A stretch of 64,000 nucleotides of DNA from Fodinibius halophilus (GTDB lineage: Bacteria; Bacteroidota; Rhodothermia; Balneolales; Balneolaceae). The position numbers and the translations under genes are program-made. The DNA lies in contig NZ_JAALLS010000010.1 in the NCBI RefSeq assembly GCF_011059105.1, forward strand, positions 1 to 64,000, in the 5' to 3' direction. Below, piece by piece: positions 36,213-45,367 of this stretch. Position 1 is the first letter of the stretch, and the number at the start of each line of letters is the position of its first letter. The notes under the pieces are model-generated. The model was not told the DNA's origin. It saw nothing but the letters and a program-made list of their open reading frames with translations, and searched no databases.

Positions 36213-36750
36213 GATGATCTGTATTTTATTGTTTGTACGATAATGAACCGGGGATTTCACCTCCCCGAGCAGCGTAGCATCACATATTATATGACCAACG
36301 TATCAATTATTTGTGAATGCAGTTGCTAGTTTACTATTTGGCATCCAAAAAACAAAATCCCCCCCTTACCGGTATTTCTAAATGGAATAGTTGTATCTTA
36401 TGGACCTTTCTAATTTTATGTTGACAAACAACTTTTCTCCGTACTTGCCTGATGCCATGCAGATTTTGGGACACCCTATTGTTTGTAAGCAGATCTCTTT
36501 GCCATTTATTAGTCATTATATTTAACCGCTAAGCGGAATTAGTAATTAATGAACAGTTAAATACAAAACCAGAACGCAGCCGGGCTTGTCTTGCGAAACT
36601 CTGGGTTTAAAGGGCAGTAGAGCTTGTGTTGTCTGATTGGTAAGCAGGTTTATGTTTTTCGAGTTTACTCAGATTTCATTTTGATTACAAAACGATAGGG
36701 AAGCCAAATTTATCTCATATTTTTTGGGATCAATACCCGATTTTACGATA
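36213..36750. other. Long spacer with attC-like traces
   Basis: ATTTAAC at 36518-36524 (reading GTTAAAT on the minus strand) fits the outer attC box, and is followed by a small palindrome CGCTAAGCG and a segment (AATGAACAG, AAAACCAGAACGC) that resembles the core of the clearer attC sites further right. Positions 36324-36359 repeat at 38757-38792. A 60-codon reading at 36334-36516 is not convincing as a gene. I treat this as an eroded cassette boundary. Confidence 0.4.
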
Positions 36751-37812
36751 TCACAAGCTATACTTAACAGGCACAAAAATTTGTCTTGTTAGGGAGATAT
36801 CACTTTTCAAAAGTTTTGCTATTCCCTTTATCGGACCCTTTCTGTGAAGGTTTTTTAATACAATTTTTCCATCTCTATTAATTACGATTGTTTTAGGTAG
36901 AACTCGTACGTTGTACAAGTTTGCGAGTTCATCGTTATAACTTTTGGGTTGCCTGATTTGTGGCCAATCCATCATATGTTTATTAAGGAAAGCTTGTAAC
37001 TGCAGTTCATCTTTATCCAGTGAAATCCCGATAATCTGAAGCTCTTTTTGGGAGTACTTGTCCCTTAACATTCGTAGGGTTCGGATCTCTTGAACACAGC
37101 TTTTGCACGAAGTAGCCCAAAAATAGAGTATCACCAATTTACTCTTTTGGTTTTCCAGGGAGAGTTGCTTTCCATCTATTGTTGTAGCCTTAAATTGGGG
37201 CGCTTGTTTACCAATACTGAACTTCTCTAGTTCATAGAGATAGGTGCGAGCTAAATTTACATAAAAAGGAGCAGCATCAAGCTTGATAATTTCACGATAT
37301 CGCTTTTTAACCTCATGCATATTGTCTTTTAACAGATGGTCGGAGGAAAGCAGAAAAAGAGCAGCAGTTCTGCTTTTGGGATCGGTAAGGTTCTTCTCAA
37401 GTTTGTTCAACAGGGTAATATACTCGTCATATTTATTTTGTTTTAAAGCATTACTATTGCCGACTAAGCGTAAAATATCATACCAGGCATCTGAATCATA
37501 AGCTATATGATCTAAAGCTGAATTTAGTTTTTCTGTTTCTCCAATGTTGATCCACATCAAACAGGCATCTTTTAATGCCTCTTTGCCAATCGTAGTGTTA
37601 GGGCTTTTTAAAAAATATTGGAAAAACTCTTCAGCATATTTGTATTGAAGACGGTCGTAATATTGGGTTTTCTCAAGGTGAGTTTCAGCACTATCCATAT
37701 ATGCCGCGAAAGAAGAATCGGTAGCGGTACTGATGTCCTGTCCATATAGATCTGCGGCAAGTGTAAATATTACGAACAATACGAGGTGGATTGCCTTTTG
37801 ATGAAGTGTCAT
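36751..37812 (-). CDS. TlpA-like thioredoxin-fold protein
   Basis: A 353-residue exported protein. The signal peptide LHLVLFVIFTLAADLYGQ-like start is followed by about 180 residues of helical, TPR-like sequence and then a TlpA/AhpC-TSA domain. The redox motif is FWATSCKSCVQEI, a WCxxC-type site with Cys-Lys-Ser-Cys. Such Bacteroidota proteins act as periplasmic thiol-disulphide reductases. A second protein of this kind is at 38836. Confidence 0.82.
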   Translation of the reverse strand: MTLHQKAIHLVLFVIFTLAADLYGQDISTATDSSFAAYMDSAETHLEKTQYYDRLQYKYAEEFFQYFLKSPNTTIGKEALKDACLMWINIGETEKLNSALDHIAYDSDAWYDILRLVGNSNALKQNKYDEYITLLNKLEKNLTDPKSRTAALFLLSSDHLLKDNMHEVKKRYREIIKLDAAPFYVNLARTYLYELEKFSIGKQAPQFKATTIDGKQLSLENQKSKLVILYFWATSCKSCVQEIRTLRMLRDKYSQKELQIIGISLDKDELQLQAFLNKHMMDWPQIRQPKSYNDELANLYNVRVLPKTIVINRDGKIVLKNLHRKGPIKGIAKLLKSDISLTRQIFVPVKYSL

Positions 37813-38137
37813 GACTTTTTGCTTGTTGAGGCTTTTAAGCGTCCATCTAACGTTCTTAATAATTAAGATGAACTTTTTGATTTCTTATTGAACTCCTTTG
37901 GTTTTGTTATCTATTCTATACATTGGTTGGTTTCGTTGAGGGAAGGTAAAATCACTTTAACAGGGGTATCAAAGGGTAGAAGCTGAATAATGTAAATGAG
38001 AAAGTACGTCTATATTATTTTTTTGCTATCTCTTTTCGGACAAGCTAAATAAGTCCATCCTACTTTAGCTGTCTTAATGCAGTTTTAGTGATATGTCTAA
38101 CGGTCGTGTGCAAAAACTTTAGCAGACCGCTTTTTAT
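37813..38137. other. Spacer with possible attC-like boxes
   Basis: ATCTAAC at about 37850 and GTCTAAC at about 38096 match the RYYYAAC outer-box consensus, and GTTAGAT then lies 25-30 bp upstream of the TlpA-like start on the minus strand. The arms do not pair convincingly, so these are only candidates. No coding sequence is seen. Confidence 0.35.
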
Positions 38138-38632
38138 TTAAGTTTCCAACCTATCAATCCATTCGCTTCGGTCGTCTACAACAAAATCAAACTCTGTGTT
38201 TTCGGTAGTGTTAATTCTTAATCCATTATCAACCAAACGAGCAGTTTTTCGTTTTTTAATGCTACTTATTTTAGATAAATCAATTGACGTTTCTTTCTGT
38301 TGGAAATTATATTTGTGAGCACTAAAAATTAACCTTCTATTGGTTAAAAATAGCTTTCCCCCGGTAGCAATCCACCAGTTTCGAAATAGATTTGCCTTTT
38401 GCTCGATAATAATTTTTTCTCCTTCAGACAGGATCGGAGTGTCAACATTTTTTACTAAAAATGGGGTTATCTTTTTCAAGAGATACGGAAAACCAACACC
38501 CATAAAAAGGCCCATGAACAGTGTAGGAAGCAAAATGGATTTCATATTGTTCAAAGAGAAACCACCATTAATTACCATCATTAATATTGCAAAAACTACC
38601 ATTGAGAAAAGTGCTGAAAGAGCAAACACCAC
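38138..38632 (-). CDS. Membrane protein with GRAM/PH-like domain
   Basis: A 164-residue protein with two transmembrane helices (about 3-22 and 34-50) and a soluble domain. The soluble domain reads GEKIIIEQKANLFRNWWIATGGKLFLTNRRLIFSA, the pattern of GRAM/PH-like lipid-binding domains. The remainder (SIDLSKISSIKKRK) fits the same fold. Cellular role unknown. Confidence 0.7.
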   Translation of the reverse strand: MVFALSALFSMVVFAILMMVINGGFSLNNMKSILLPTLFMGLFMGVGFPYLLKKITPFLVKNVDTPILSEGEKIIIEQKANLFRNWWIATGGKLFLTNRRLIFSAHKYNFQQKETSIDLSKISSIKKRKTARLVDNGLRINTTENTEFDFVVDDRSEWIDRLET

Positions 38633-38756
38633 TTTTTGTTGCTATTATAAGCATCCATCTTGTGTATTATTTTGTCGCATTTTAGAAAGTATGATTTATA
38701 GCCGCCAAGCCTACGCAGGCTGTACATAACCGGTGAAAGGGTTATCGATAGCACAT

Positions 38757-38792
38757 GTTAGTTTACTATTTGGCAATCAAAAAACAAAACGG
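38757..38792. repeat. 36-bp direct repeat, second copy at 36324-36359
   Basis: The two copies share TAGTTTACTATTTGGCA followed by TCAAAAAACAAAA-type sequence with few mismatches. Both lie in spacers next to minus-strand genes, so they may belong to degenerate attC-like sites. Confidence 0.55.
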
Positions 38793-38835
38793 GCAAGGGC
38801 AGCATATCTCCCTTGCATGCTTTACCGTTCTTGGG

Positions 38836-40191
38836 TTATTTGATGTAAGTATTTAGGGTTTTTATTAGTTGATCTCCTTTTAATTCATTGCCAAAAGCTA
38901 CTATGTTACCATCCGGATTCACCAGGTACTGTGTAGGATACCCTGTAACCCTATAAAGATTGCTGATAGGTTGATCTACTTGGCCATAGGGTTCGTAAAT
39001 TTGAGGCCATTTGATATTTCTTTCCTTAACAAAATCTCTTACCTGTTTAATATTCTGATCCACACAAATGCCTACAATTTCAAAATTCTTATCTGAAAAT
39101 ATGCTGTAAGCTTCTTTCAAATTAGGGATTTCCTTTAGGCAGGGGCCACACCACGTACCCCAGAAATCGAGGAGCACAAACTTGCCTCTGAGATTACTAA
39201 ATGCTAAAGAATCTCCGCCAATCGTTTGAGCTTTGAAATTTAGGGCGCTTGCACCTTTTCGAAGCGCCAATGCCGGTAAAACGCTGGTATCAGGTTTTGT
39301 AATATGGATTTTTGTACCAATGGCATTAATAGAGTCAACTTGAAATGTTTCCCCGAATACATTGAAGGGACGATCGGTCCTATAGGATTCATTATTTCCC
39401 GGCATGATATCAAATTGACCATCTTTGTTTAGGTCAATTAACAAATAAGTAAATTCCCCGGGATTATACACTGCTTCATATCCAAAGGAAAATAAAGCAA
39501 CGTCAAAAGTTTGTTTGTTCACTTGCCATTTTCCTCGTCGATATTTGTCGTAGTTAATACCAATAGAAGGAACCCCCGCCGTTGGACTATAGGTAAGAAT
39601 AAATGGTTCGGTTTGTGTTAAAATTTGATTATCACGGTAAATCTCGAAGGTTAGGTCGACCTGAGCTCGTTTAACTGCCATTCGTTTTGTTTTGAATTCT
39701 AGTGTATCGGTTGAAAATGTAATTGGCTCTTCATCACTTAGGTCTTCATCATTATCTTTATCTAAAATAGTAACCCATTGCCCATTCTTATCTTTGCCAA
39801 ATGCAATGGTGCTAATGCAGTCTACCCATTGTTCTGTTTGGCTGCTGGTATCAATAGGAGGACTCATATTATTGAACTCTTCCTCAGACCAATCTCCTTT
39901 TTTATATGCATAGTAGAAGTATTGATCGCTGTAAATGAAATCGTGCCAAACGTTCAGTTCTTTTAGAGTGTCAGGTATACCCGTAATATTATTGCGTTCC
40001 TTGACAGTAAAAATATGCTTGGTAGGGTCAAAGGTGTCAAAAGCTGCGTTTGGCGGAAGGGCATTATCATATTTTATCTGCTTTAGATGAATGATGTTTG
40101 GAGAATCACTTTCGCTGCATCCCGCGACAACAAGTACTGCTGCAAGAAAAACTCCCCATAAGATGAACAATCTTGATTCGTTTGTTTCCAT
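38836..40191 (-). CDS. Thioredoxin-family lipoprotein
   Basis: A 451-residue protein whose signal peptide ends AVLVVAGCSESD, a lipobox. A roughly 280-residue N-terminal beta-rich region precedes a TlpA-like domain with FKAQTIGGDSLAFSNLRGKFVLLDFWGTWCGPCLKEIPNL; the WCGPC redox motif is intact. It is probably a periplasmic membrane-anchored disulphide reductase. The N-terminal region has no clear family. Confidence 0.85.
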   Translation of the reverse strand: METNESRLFILWGVFLAAVLVVAGCSESDSPNIIHLKQIKYDNALPPNAAFDTFDPTKHIFTVKERNNITGIPDTLKELNVWHDFIYSDQYFYYAYKKGDWSEEEFNNMSPPIDTSSQTEQWVDCISTIAFGKDKNGQWVTILDKDNDEDLSDEEPITFSTDTLEFKTKRMAVKRAQVDLTFEIYRDNQILTQTEPFILTYSPTAGVPSIGINYDKYRRGKWQVNKQTFDVALFSFGYEAVYNPGEFTYLLIDLNKDGQFDIMPGNNESYRTDRPFNVFGETFQVDSINAIGTKIHITKPDTSVLPALALRKGASALNFKAQTIGGDSLAFSNLRGKFVLLDFWGTWCGPCLKEIPNLKEAYSIFSDKNFEIVGICVDQNIKQVRDFVKERNIKWPQIYEPYGQVDQPISNLYRVTGYPTQYLVNPDGNIVAFGNELKGDQLIKTLNTYIK

Positions 40192-40241
40192 AATTTACGA
40201 TTAAAATTAAAGATTTAGTCACTTTGATAAACAGTATACTA

Positions 40242-40372
40242 AACGCGTGTATACGCTTCGTGCACCGGATGTCAAGTTAAAAACAAAATGTACTACAGAA
40301 AGTGATTAGCTCAAAATTGGCGGTCAAGGCCCCCTGTCTGTTTAATCTGGCGGCTGATCTGAGTTGTTGCGC
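40242..40372. other. attC-like remnant
   Basis: A core segment (AAAATGTACTACAGAAA, then TTGGCGGTCAAGGC) matches the core of the good attC sites at 52.8 and 54.1 kb (AAAATGTACTAC, GAAACTGACAAA). The outer arms no longer pair well. This marks a probable eroded cassette boundary upstream of the thioredoxin lipoprotein. Confidence 0.45.
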
Positions 40373-40539
40373 CATGTTTTGTCTCGGGTTAGAGTGTATA
40401 GAACTAATTCTTCTCTGTGTAAGGGCAATCCAGTTTTTTGCTGTGAACAAGAGATCAACACGAGTAGTGCCGGGAGTGTGATGAGAACGGTTTTTATATA
40501 GTCATGGGTATATCGATTTAAATTTGAAGACGATGACAA
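40342..40539 (-). CDS. Truncated lipoprotein (putative)
   Basis: A 65-residue reading with a lipoprotein signal (VLITLPALLVLISCSQQ) whose downstream part runs into the attC-like remnant. It is probably the 5' stub of a lost gene, or a small lipoprotein. Low confidence. Confidence 0.3.
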   Translation of the reverse strand: MSSSSNLNRYTHDYIKTVLITLPALLVLISCSQQKTGLPLHREELVLYTLTRDKTWRNNSDQPPD

Positions 40540-40564
40540 AATATTTTGGAAGTTATATTTTAAA

Positions 40565-40580
40565 TTCTACATTTGTAGAA
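40565..40580. promoter_or_regulatory. BlaI/MecI-type operator
   Basis: TTCTACATTTGTAGAA is a near-perfect palindrome with the TACAnnTGTA core bound by BlaI/MecI repressors. It lies 25 bp upstream of the blaI-like start codon, and a half site CTACATTTG follows at 40591. The same sequence occurs upstream of the second blaI-like gene. Confidence 0.75.
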
Positions 40581-40605
40581 ACAAGCCTAACTACATTTGA
40601 AAACA

Positions 40606-40977
40606 ATGCAATTACCAAGAGCCGAAGAAGAGTTGATGCAGCATTTGTGGAAGCTGGAAGAGGCTTTCATGAGAGACCTGCTTGAAGAATATCCTGAGCC
40701 AAAGCCGGCTCCCTCTACGATAGCCACATTGCTAAAGCGGATGACAGACAAAGGTTTTGTGGACTATGAGCAAAAGGGGCGCTCGCGACAGTATTATCCG
40801 CTGGTGAAGAAATCAGACTATTTTTCGAAACATGTAAACGGACTAATCAAGAAGTTTTTTAATAACTCAGCGGCCCAGTTTGCCTCTTTCTTTACTTCGG
40901 AAACTGAGCTCTCAGAGGAGGAACTGAAAGAATTAAAAGCTATTGTTGAAGACGAAATAGAGGGGAAAAACCAATGA
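40606..40977 (+). CDS. BlaI/MecI-family transcriptional repressor
   Basis: A 123-residue winged-helix regulator: EEELMQHLWKLEEAFMRDLLEEYPEPKPAPSTIATLLKRM is the DNA-binding domain, with the C-terminal helix dimerising. The ATG at 40606 is chosen because it aligns with the start of the paralogue at 45361. It overlaps the M56 gene by 4 bases (ATGA), so the two are translationally coupled. Members are released from DNA when the partner M56 sensor is activated. Confidence 0.9.
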   Translation: MQLPRAEEELMQHLWKLEEAFMRDLLEEYPEPKPAPSTIATLLKRMTDKGFVDYEQKGRSRQYYPLVKKSDYFSKHVNGLIKKFFNNSAAQFASFFTSETELSEEELKELKAIVEDEIEGKNQ

Positions 40978-42410
40978 TTATCTATCTAGTAAAATCGACG
41001 TTACTGCTTGGGGGACTATTCGGAGTGTACAAGCTGTTGCTTGAAAATGAAAAAATGCACCATTTCAACCGGTTCTTTTTACTTTTTGCTTTGATTTTCG
41101 GCCTCACAGCTCCATTGGCTACTTTTGATATTTACCCTGAACAGACCATTGCCGGAATCAAGATGCAGCAGATGGAACAAGCGGTTAACGAGCCGGCTGA
41201 GGCGATAAGCAAATCGGTAGAATCAGCGATAATCTCAGAGCCTGCTACAGCATCCAACACTGAAGTGGCTCCAGCTACATCTGCAGAAACCGGAGGGGGG
41301 ATAAGTACCACAGATATATTGTTCGGTTTATATGGGTTGATCGCGCTATTTCTTTTTATGCGCTTTATGGGTGGATTATTTGAAATCCGGAATAAAGTTA
41401 AAGTCGGCAGTCATCAAAAAGCAGGTTCTGCTACCCTGGTGTTGCTGGATGAGCCAATTACTCCCCAGTCATTTTTCAGCTTTGTTTTCCTCGATAAAGA
41501 ACAATTTGAATCCGGAAATATTGATGCTGAAATCCTGGATCATGAACTGACGCATGTCCGCCAGTTCCACTCTCTGGATGTGTTAGTGATTGAGTTTCTG
41601 AAAGTTATCTTTTGGTTTAATCCATTCATGTATCTGTACAAACAGGCTATTCAATTGAACCATGAGTTTTTAGCGGATGAGTCTGTAGTAAGCAAGGCTT
41701 CATCGGCAAGCGATTACCAAGAAATGCTGATTCGGGCCTGCAGCGGGAAAAAAACTCTGAATGCAACGAGCAGTATTGATTTTTCTCTTACCAAAAAGAG
41801 GCTACGCATGATGGTTCGTCCCTTTTCACTGTTGCGGTCGGGTTCAAAGACAGTACTGCTTCTTCCTATATTAGCGTTGCTTACGCTTACATTTTGCAAC
41901 AAGGAGCGGGAATACAAGGATCAGTCTCCTCACTACAGTGATATAGAACTTCATTTTGATAAGAAACGCAATGAGGAGCTAGGGAAGCCCATCGACACAC
42001 ATTACACTTCTTCTGGAGAACCGTTCACCGGAACTCAAAAGATATACTACACCGAGAATGACAGCCTGTATATGGAGATGTATTTCGAAGATGGCCTAAA
42101 TACCGGTTCAGTCATGTATGAAGAAGATGGAGACGTCGTTCGACAAAAGCATGGCAGGTATCTAGATTTTACTTACACTAAGGAAATATATATCAATGAG
42201 CACTTGGTTTACCAAAATATTCCGCCAACAGAAAGTGAGGGTGGGATGGGGCACCTTCGTGGATGGCACAAAAATGGTCAGCTCTCATATGAAGTCTCCT
42301 ATACCGGTGACCGGGTAGAGCAGGGAATTATGACAGAGTATGACGAAGAGGGTAATATCATCACACAAGAGCGGTATGAGGATGGGGAAGTGGTGGAAAA
42401 AATACAGTAA
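40974..42410 (+). CDS. BlaR1-type M56 metallopeptidase with C-terminal MORN-like repeats
   Basis: A 478-residue membrane protein with four predicted transmembrane helices and the M56 zinc site HELTHVRQFHSLDVLVIEFLKVIFWFNP. A later NHEFLADE supplies the third ligand. After the last helix (about residue 300, ending TFCNKE) comes a periplasmic region with YwqK/MORN-like repeats (GEPFTGTQKIYYTENDSLYMEMYFEDG, GHLRGWHKNGQLSYEVSY). The sensor probably cleaves or inactivates BlaI in response to an envelope signal. No beta-lactamase gene is in the operon. Confidence 0.88.
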   Translation: MIIYLVKSTLLLGGLFGVYKLLLENEKMHHFNRFFLLFALIFGLTAPLATFDIYPEQTIAGIKMQQMEQAVNEPAEAISKSVESAIISEPATASNTEVAPATSAETGGGISTTDILFGLYGLIALFLFMRFMGGLFEIRNKVKVGSHQKAGSATLVLLDEPITPQSFFSFVFLDKEQFESGNIDAEILDHELTHVRQFHSLDVLVIEFLKVIFWFNPFMYLYKQAIQLNHEFLADESVVSKASSASDYQEMLIRACSGKKTLNATSSIDFSLTKKRLRMMVRPFSLLRSGSKTVLLLPILALLTLTFCNKEREYKDQSPHYSDIELHFDKKRNEELGKPIDTHYTSSGEPFTGTQKIYYTENDSLYMEMYFEDGLNTGSVMYEEDGDVVRQKHGRYLDFTYTKEIYINEHLVYQNIPPTESEGGMGHLRGWHKNGQLSYEVSYTGDRVEQGIMTEYDEEGNIITQERYEDGEVVEKIQ

Positions 42411-42474
42411 AAATATTTACAAGGTACTGGAACTAGATCGAGGGCCGAGAAATCGATATTTCTCCAAGCCTAGT

Positions 42475-42532
42475 CAGCGTGCCCATCGGATCCAAAGGTG
42501 GGGTGCCAATCCGATTAATCCGATGGTTAGGT
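42475..42532. other. attC-like right arm
   Basis: CCATCGGAT (42483-42491) pairs with ATCCGATGG (42518-42526), and the segment ends with GTTAGGT (42526-42532), which fits the GTTRRRY box. The left outer box is missing. It directly abuts the stop codon of the next minus-strand gene. Confidence 0.5.
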
Positions 42533-42537
42533 ATTGA

Positions 42538-42981
42538 TTATTTTTGTTGAATCATGTGCTTGTTTTCTAATCGGTGATAATATGAAGTGTCACTGGTTGC
42601 ATATATGACAGGTAGCTTTTTCCCTATAGCTTTGTTTGTAAGGGGATGAATTTTATATCGGCTCTCCAATGATGAATTTAATGAATCACGAAAAATAGTT
42701 GTAACTCTGGGTATTGAGTGTTGCGGAGCTTTTTTTAGATCTATAGAGTATATGTCCGCGAAACTTCTTTCAGGTCCATTCTTTCTATAGATCACAAATT
42801 CATCATACTTTCGCCAAACCCAGATTGAAATAAGATTTGGTTCATCCTTATGCAATTGAATGTGAGCATATACTTCCTTATTGCCTTCCTCTACTTTATC
42901 AGAAATACTATCAAGTCTTGGAAGTTCTTTGGGAGTTGAACATGCGAATGAATGACCCCGCATGCTCTGCCTCGGGGTCAT
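42538..42981 (-). CDS. N-terminally truncated lipoprotein (hypothetical)
   Basis: Residues from about 12 onward (SFACSTPKELPRLDS) look like the lipobox and mature start of a lipoprotein whose signal peptide is gone. The first eleven codons lie in a 14-bp stem hairpin and are probably not native. The mature part (about 130 residues) is a hypothetical beta-rich protein. Function unknown. Confidence 0.5.
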   Translation of the reverse strand: MTPRQSMRGHSFACSTPKELPRLDSISDKVEEGNKEVYAHIQLHKDEPNLISIWVWRKYDEFVIYRKNGPERSFADIYSIDLKKAPQHSIPRVTTIFRDSLNSSLESRYKIHPLTNKAIGKKLPVIYATSDTSYYHRLENKHMIQQK

Positions 42982-42986
42982 TCATT
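42947..42986. terminator. Strong hairpin, probably terminator-like or an inserted palindrome
   Basis: AATGAATGACCCCG (42947-42960) and CGGGGTCATTCATT (42973-42986) form a perfect 14-bp stem with a 12-nt loop, followed by TTG rather than a clean T-run. It coincides with the damaged 5' end of the lipoprotein gene. Confidence 0.6.
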
Positions 42987-43135
42987 TTGTTAAATAACGA
43001 ACCGAAAACTAAAAAGTCAGAAAATTAGTCACTGTGCCAAGGACCCAGGTTGCATGATCAACGAAACCGATTGCGGACTTGCCCCATAGAGCAAAAATAC
43101 CGCTCACATAGGATTTGCCGGAGGAATACGATGCT

Positions 43136-43396
43136 CTAAGGTAGGAAGCACTCGCTAATCTTGTTTGACGGAGAGGGCGAAACATTTTTTTGAAAGGGGA
43201 TATTAGCCATTTTTATTCTGGTGAATTCAAGTGAATCTTTAAGTGGTAACCCATATTTATTGTTTAGAAAGATGGTGGCATTTGGAATGGGCTCAGCAGT
43301 TTTCAAAGAAACAACGTATCCACTGATACTAATTTGCCCGTTACCTGAACTAGTTACGAAAAGTAAAACAGCTCCGACTAATAGTAACTTTTTCAT
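43136..43396 (-). CDS. Truncated carboxypeptidase-regulatory-like protein
   Basis: The first 56 residues carry a signal peptide (LLLVGAVLLFVTSSGNGQ) and the start of a CarboxypepD_reg-like beta domain (ISGYVVSLKTAEPIPNATIFLNN). The remaining 30 residues have no family character and the chain ends abruptly, so the gene is probably truncated where the attC-like spacer begins. It lies just downstream of the M56 gene. Confidence 0.5.
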   Translation of the reverse strand: MKKLLLVGAVLLFVTSSGNGQISISGYVVSLKTAEPIPNATIFLNNKYGLPLKDSLEFTRIKMANIPFQKNVSPSPSNKISECFLP

Positions 43397-43418
43397 CTGC
43401 TCATGAATAATAAAAGAT

Positions 43419-44993
43419 TTAACTTCTTGAAGGATCTGTTATACTGATTCTCTTTGGATACAAATTTTTTATTTTATTTCTCTTTTCACTTCCTTCTTCA
43501 AGGGCTTTATAAGGTTTGTCGAACAATTCCATTGAAGCTTGATTTCTTAATTCATCATAAACACCCAAGATTTTATCAATGGCACTGATATAAGTGTCAT
43601 GAGGTGTTCTTTTCACAGTCTTTATTGCGATGATGGCTTTTTCCGGATTTTCAGATAAACCGGCAGCTTCTCCATTATTTGTTATAAATTTTTTCACCAA
43701 TTTACTTAAAGAAGAAAGGGAAGTAACATCTTGATTTACTATAACTTCTGCTTCCTCATTAATCTGTAGGTCTAGAATATTTCGACTCTTTAGTTTAGAC
43801 CTCCAAACCTCCTTAGCCTCGGCATCATTCGGTTCAACCGTGGTATAATTAATTTTTAGTGTACCATTTTCACGGAGAATTTCTTGTACATCAGTAACAA
43901 GTCCCATCGTAGTATTCTTGTGCACTTTAAGGTCAATAATGGTGCGTTTAGGATCTATAATCAAGTCAGAAAAAGCGGCCTCAAATTTAGAAGAGGAAAC
44001 AGTTTTGCCATTGAGTTTTATGGTTTCAGAATCTACTAATTCTAAGCTTATACTGTCAGTTAGATTATCATCTTCTATATTTGCCGGTTCACAACCAAAT
44101 GTGATACCAAGAATAAGAAAGAAGGGAACTATCAATGCTATTTTGAAGGAAGAACGGGCTCTCGAACTTTGAAGGGTCATCATTTTGAATCTTTTTTTTG
44201 TGATGTTAAAATTTAATCCGGTACTAAGATAGTGAGCTGATTTACCAGCCCGCATTTTCAGTAATAACGTCTGATAATCAACGATATCTGCACCGTTGGA
44301 TAAGACTTTATCGTCTGCGATATATTCATGATTTACTTGGATTACAGTTTTATAAAAGTACAGCACAGGGTTAAACCATAAGATGGTTTTCAGGATCTCT
44401 ATTATCAGGACATCAAATGAATGATTTTGCTCAGCATGGATTAGTTCATGAACCATCACCTCCTCGCTGATCTCGTGATTTTTGTACTGCTCTTGATTTA
44501 CGAATATGGTCTTCCAAAAGGTATGGGGAACGACTTCTTCACCTACCAAAACCACTTTATGACCTTTAAAAGAGATGGCAGGATTCTTCATTGACTTACG
44601 TTGCATGCGATACAATTGTCGAATCATCCGAAAAGACAAGAGCAGTGTCACAATACCGTAACAATAAAGAAGGAATGGAGTAAGCCACTCAAAGTATGAT
44701 GTATGGCTTACAGAACTGTTTCTTGTTGAATTAGCATGAAACTGGGAAGCAGTCTCAGAATTGGGACTCTCAATCACCTCTGAAAGTATTTGAGGCACTT
44801 CAGTATTTCCGCTGAAGGTTAATAAAGAGTCGGATATTCCGAAGGGCATAAATGGAACGATCAATGAAAAGAGCAGGCCGCCAAGCAGATACCAGCGATT
44901 AGTCTGATATGTTTTTTCTCTTGCTAGAACAAAATGATAAAATAGGAGTACGAATCCCATACATATCGTTGAGTATATCAGGTAAGAAATCAT
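43419..44993 (-). CDS. BlaR1-type M56 metallopeptidase
   Basis: A 524-residue membrane protein with the zinc motif HELIHAEQNHSFDVLIIEILKTILWFNP and NHEYIADD as third ligand. Three N-terminal helices precede the peptidase, and one follows it (FKIALIVPFFLILGITFGC). The roughly 220-residue C-terminal region differs entirely from that of the other M56 protein here, with no MORN-like repeats. Start overlaps the BlaI stop by 4 bases. A role in envelope-stress signalling with BlaI is inferred from the family. Confidence 0.88.
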   Translation of the reverse strand: MISYLIYSTICMGFVLLFYHFVLAREKTYQTNRWYLLGGLLFSLIVPFMPFGISDSLLTFSGNTEVPQILSEVIESPNSETASQFHANSTRNSSVSHTSYFEWLTPFLLYCYGIVTLLLSFRMIRQLYRMQRKSMKNPAISFKGHKVVLVGEEVVPHTFWKTIFVNQEQYKNHEISEEVMVHELIHAEQNHSFDVLIIEILKTILWFNPVLYFYKTVIQVNHEYIADDKVLSNGADIVDYQTLLLKMRAGKSAHYLSTGLNFNITKKRFKMMTLQSSRARSSFKIALIVPFFLILGITFGCEPANIEDDNLTDSISLELVDSETIKLNGKTVSSSKFEAAFSDLIIDPKRTIIDLKVHKNTTMGLVTDVQEILRENGTLKINYTTVEPNDAEAKEVWRSKLKSRNILDLQINEEAEVIVNQDVTSLSSLSKLVKKFITNNGEAAGLSENPEKAIIAIKTVKRTPHDTYISAIDKILGVYDELRNQASMELFDKPYKALEEGSEKRNKIKNLYPKRISITDPSRS

Positions 44994-45361
44994 TGGTCTC
45001 TTTTTTTGAGTTCGTTGTTAATGATCTCCTGAAGCTCTTCAAGTTCCTCATCTGATAGGTCAGTTTCCTTCGTAAAGAAAGAAGCAAAAGTCGAAGCGGA
45101 GTCATTGAAATAGTTTTTAATGAGGCTATTTATGTGCTTCGAAAAGTAGTCTGACTTTTTTACCAACGGATAGTACCTGCGTGAACGACCCATCTGCTCA
45201 TAATCGATATAGCCTTTCCCTTTCATTCTTTTCAGCAAGGTTGCGACCGTACTACTGGCTGGTTTTGGTTCGGGATATTGTTCAAGCAGCTCACTTAAGA
45301 ATGCTTCCTCAAGCTCCCAGATATATTGCATCAACTGTTGTTCTGATTTCGATAACTTCAT
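44990..45361 (-). CDS. BlaI/MecI-family transcriptional repressor
   Basis: A 123-residue winged-helix protein very close to the one at 40606 (EQQLMQYIWELEEAFLSELLEQYPEPKPASSTVATLLKRM). It is coupled to the M56 gene by a 4-base overlap. The shared operator sequence implies that the two systems may cross-regulate. Confidence 0.9.
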   Translation of the reverse strand: MKLSKSEQQLMQYIWELEEAFLSELLEQYPEPKPASSTVATLLKRMKGKGYIDYEQMGRSRRYYPLVKKSDYFSKHINSLIKNYFNDSASTFASFFTKETDLSDEELEELQEIINNELKKRDQ

Positions 45362-45367
45362 ATGTTA

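Noticed and set aside
36334-36516. Sixty-codon open frame
   Set aside because: It is basic without domain character and lies in a degenerate repeat-bearing spacer; its position after an attC-like box kept it in view, but the evidence is weak.
40974-45361. Beta-lactam resistance locus
   Set aside because: BlaI and M56 genes are present but no beta-lactamase or PBP2a-like gene is nearby; such pairs regulate varied genes in Bacteroidota.
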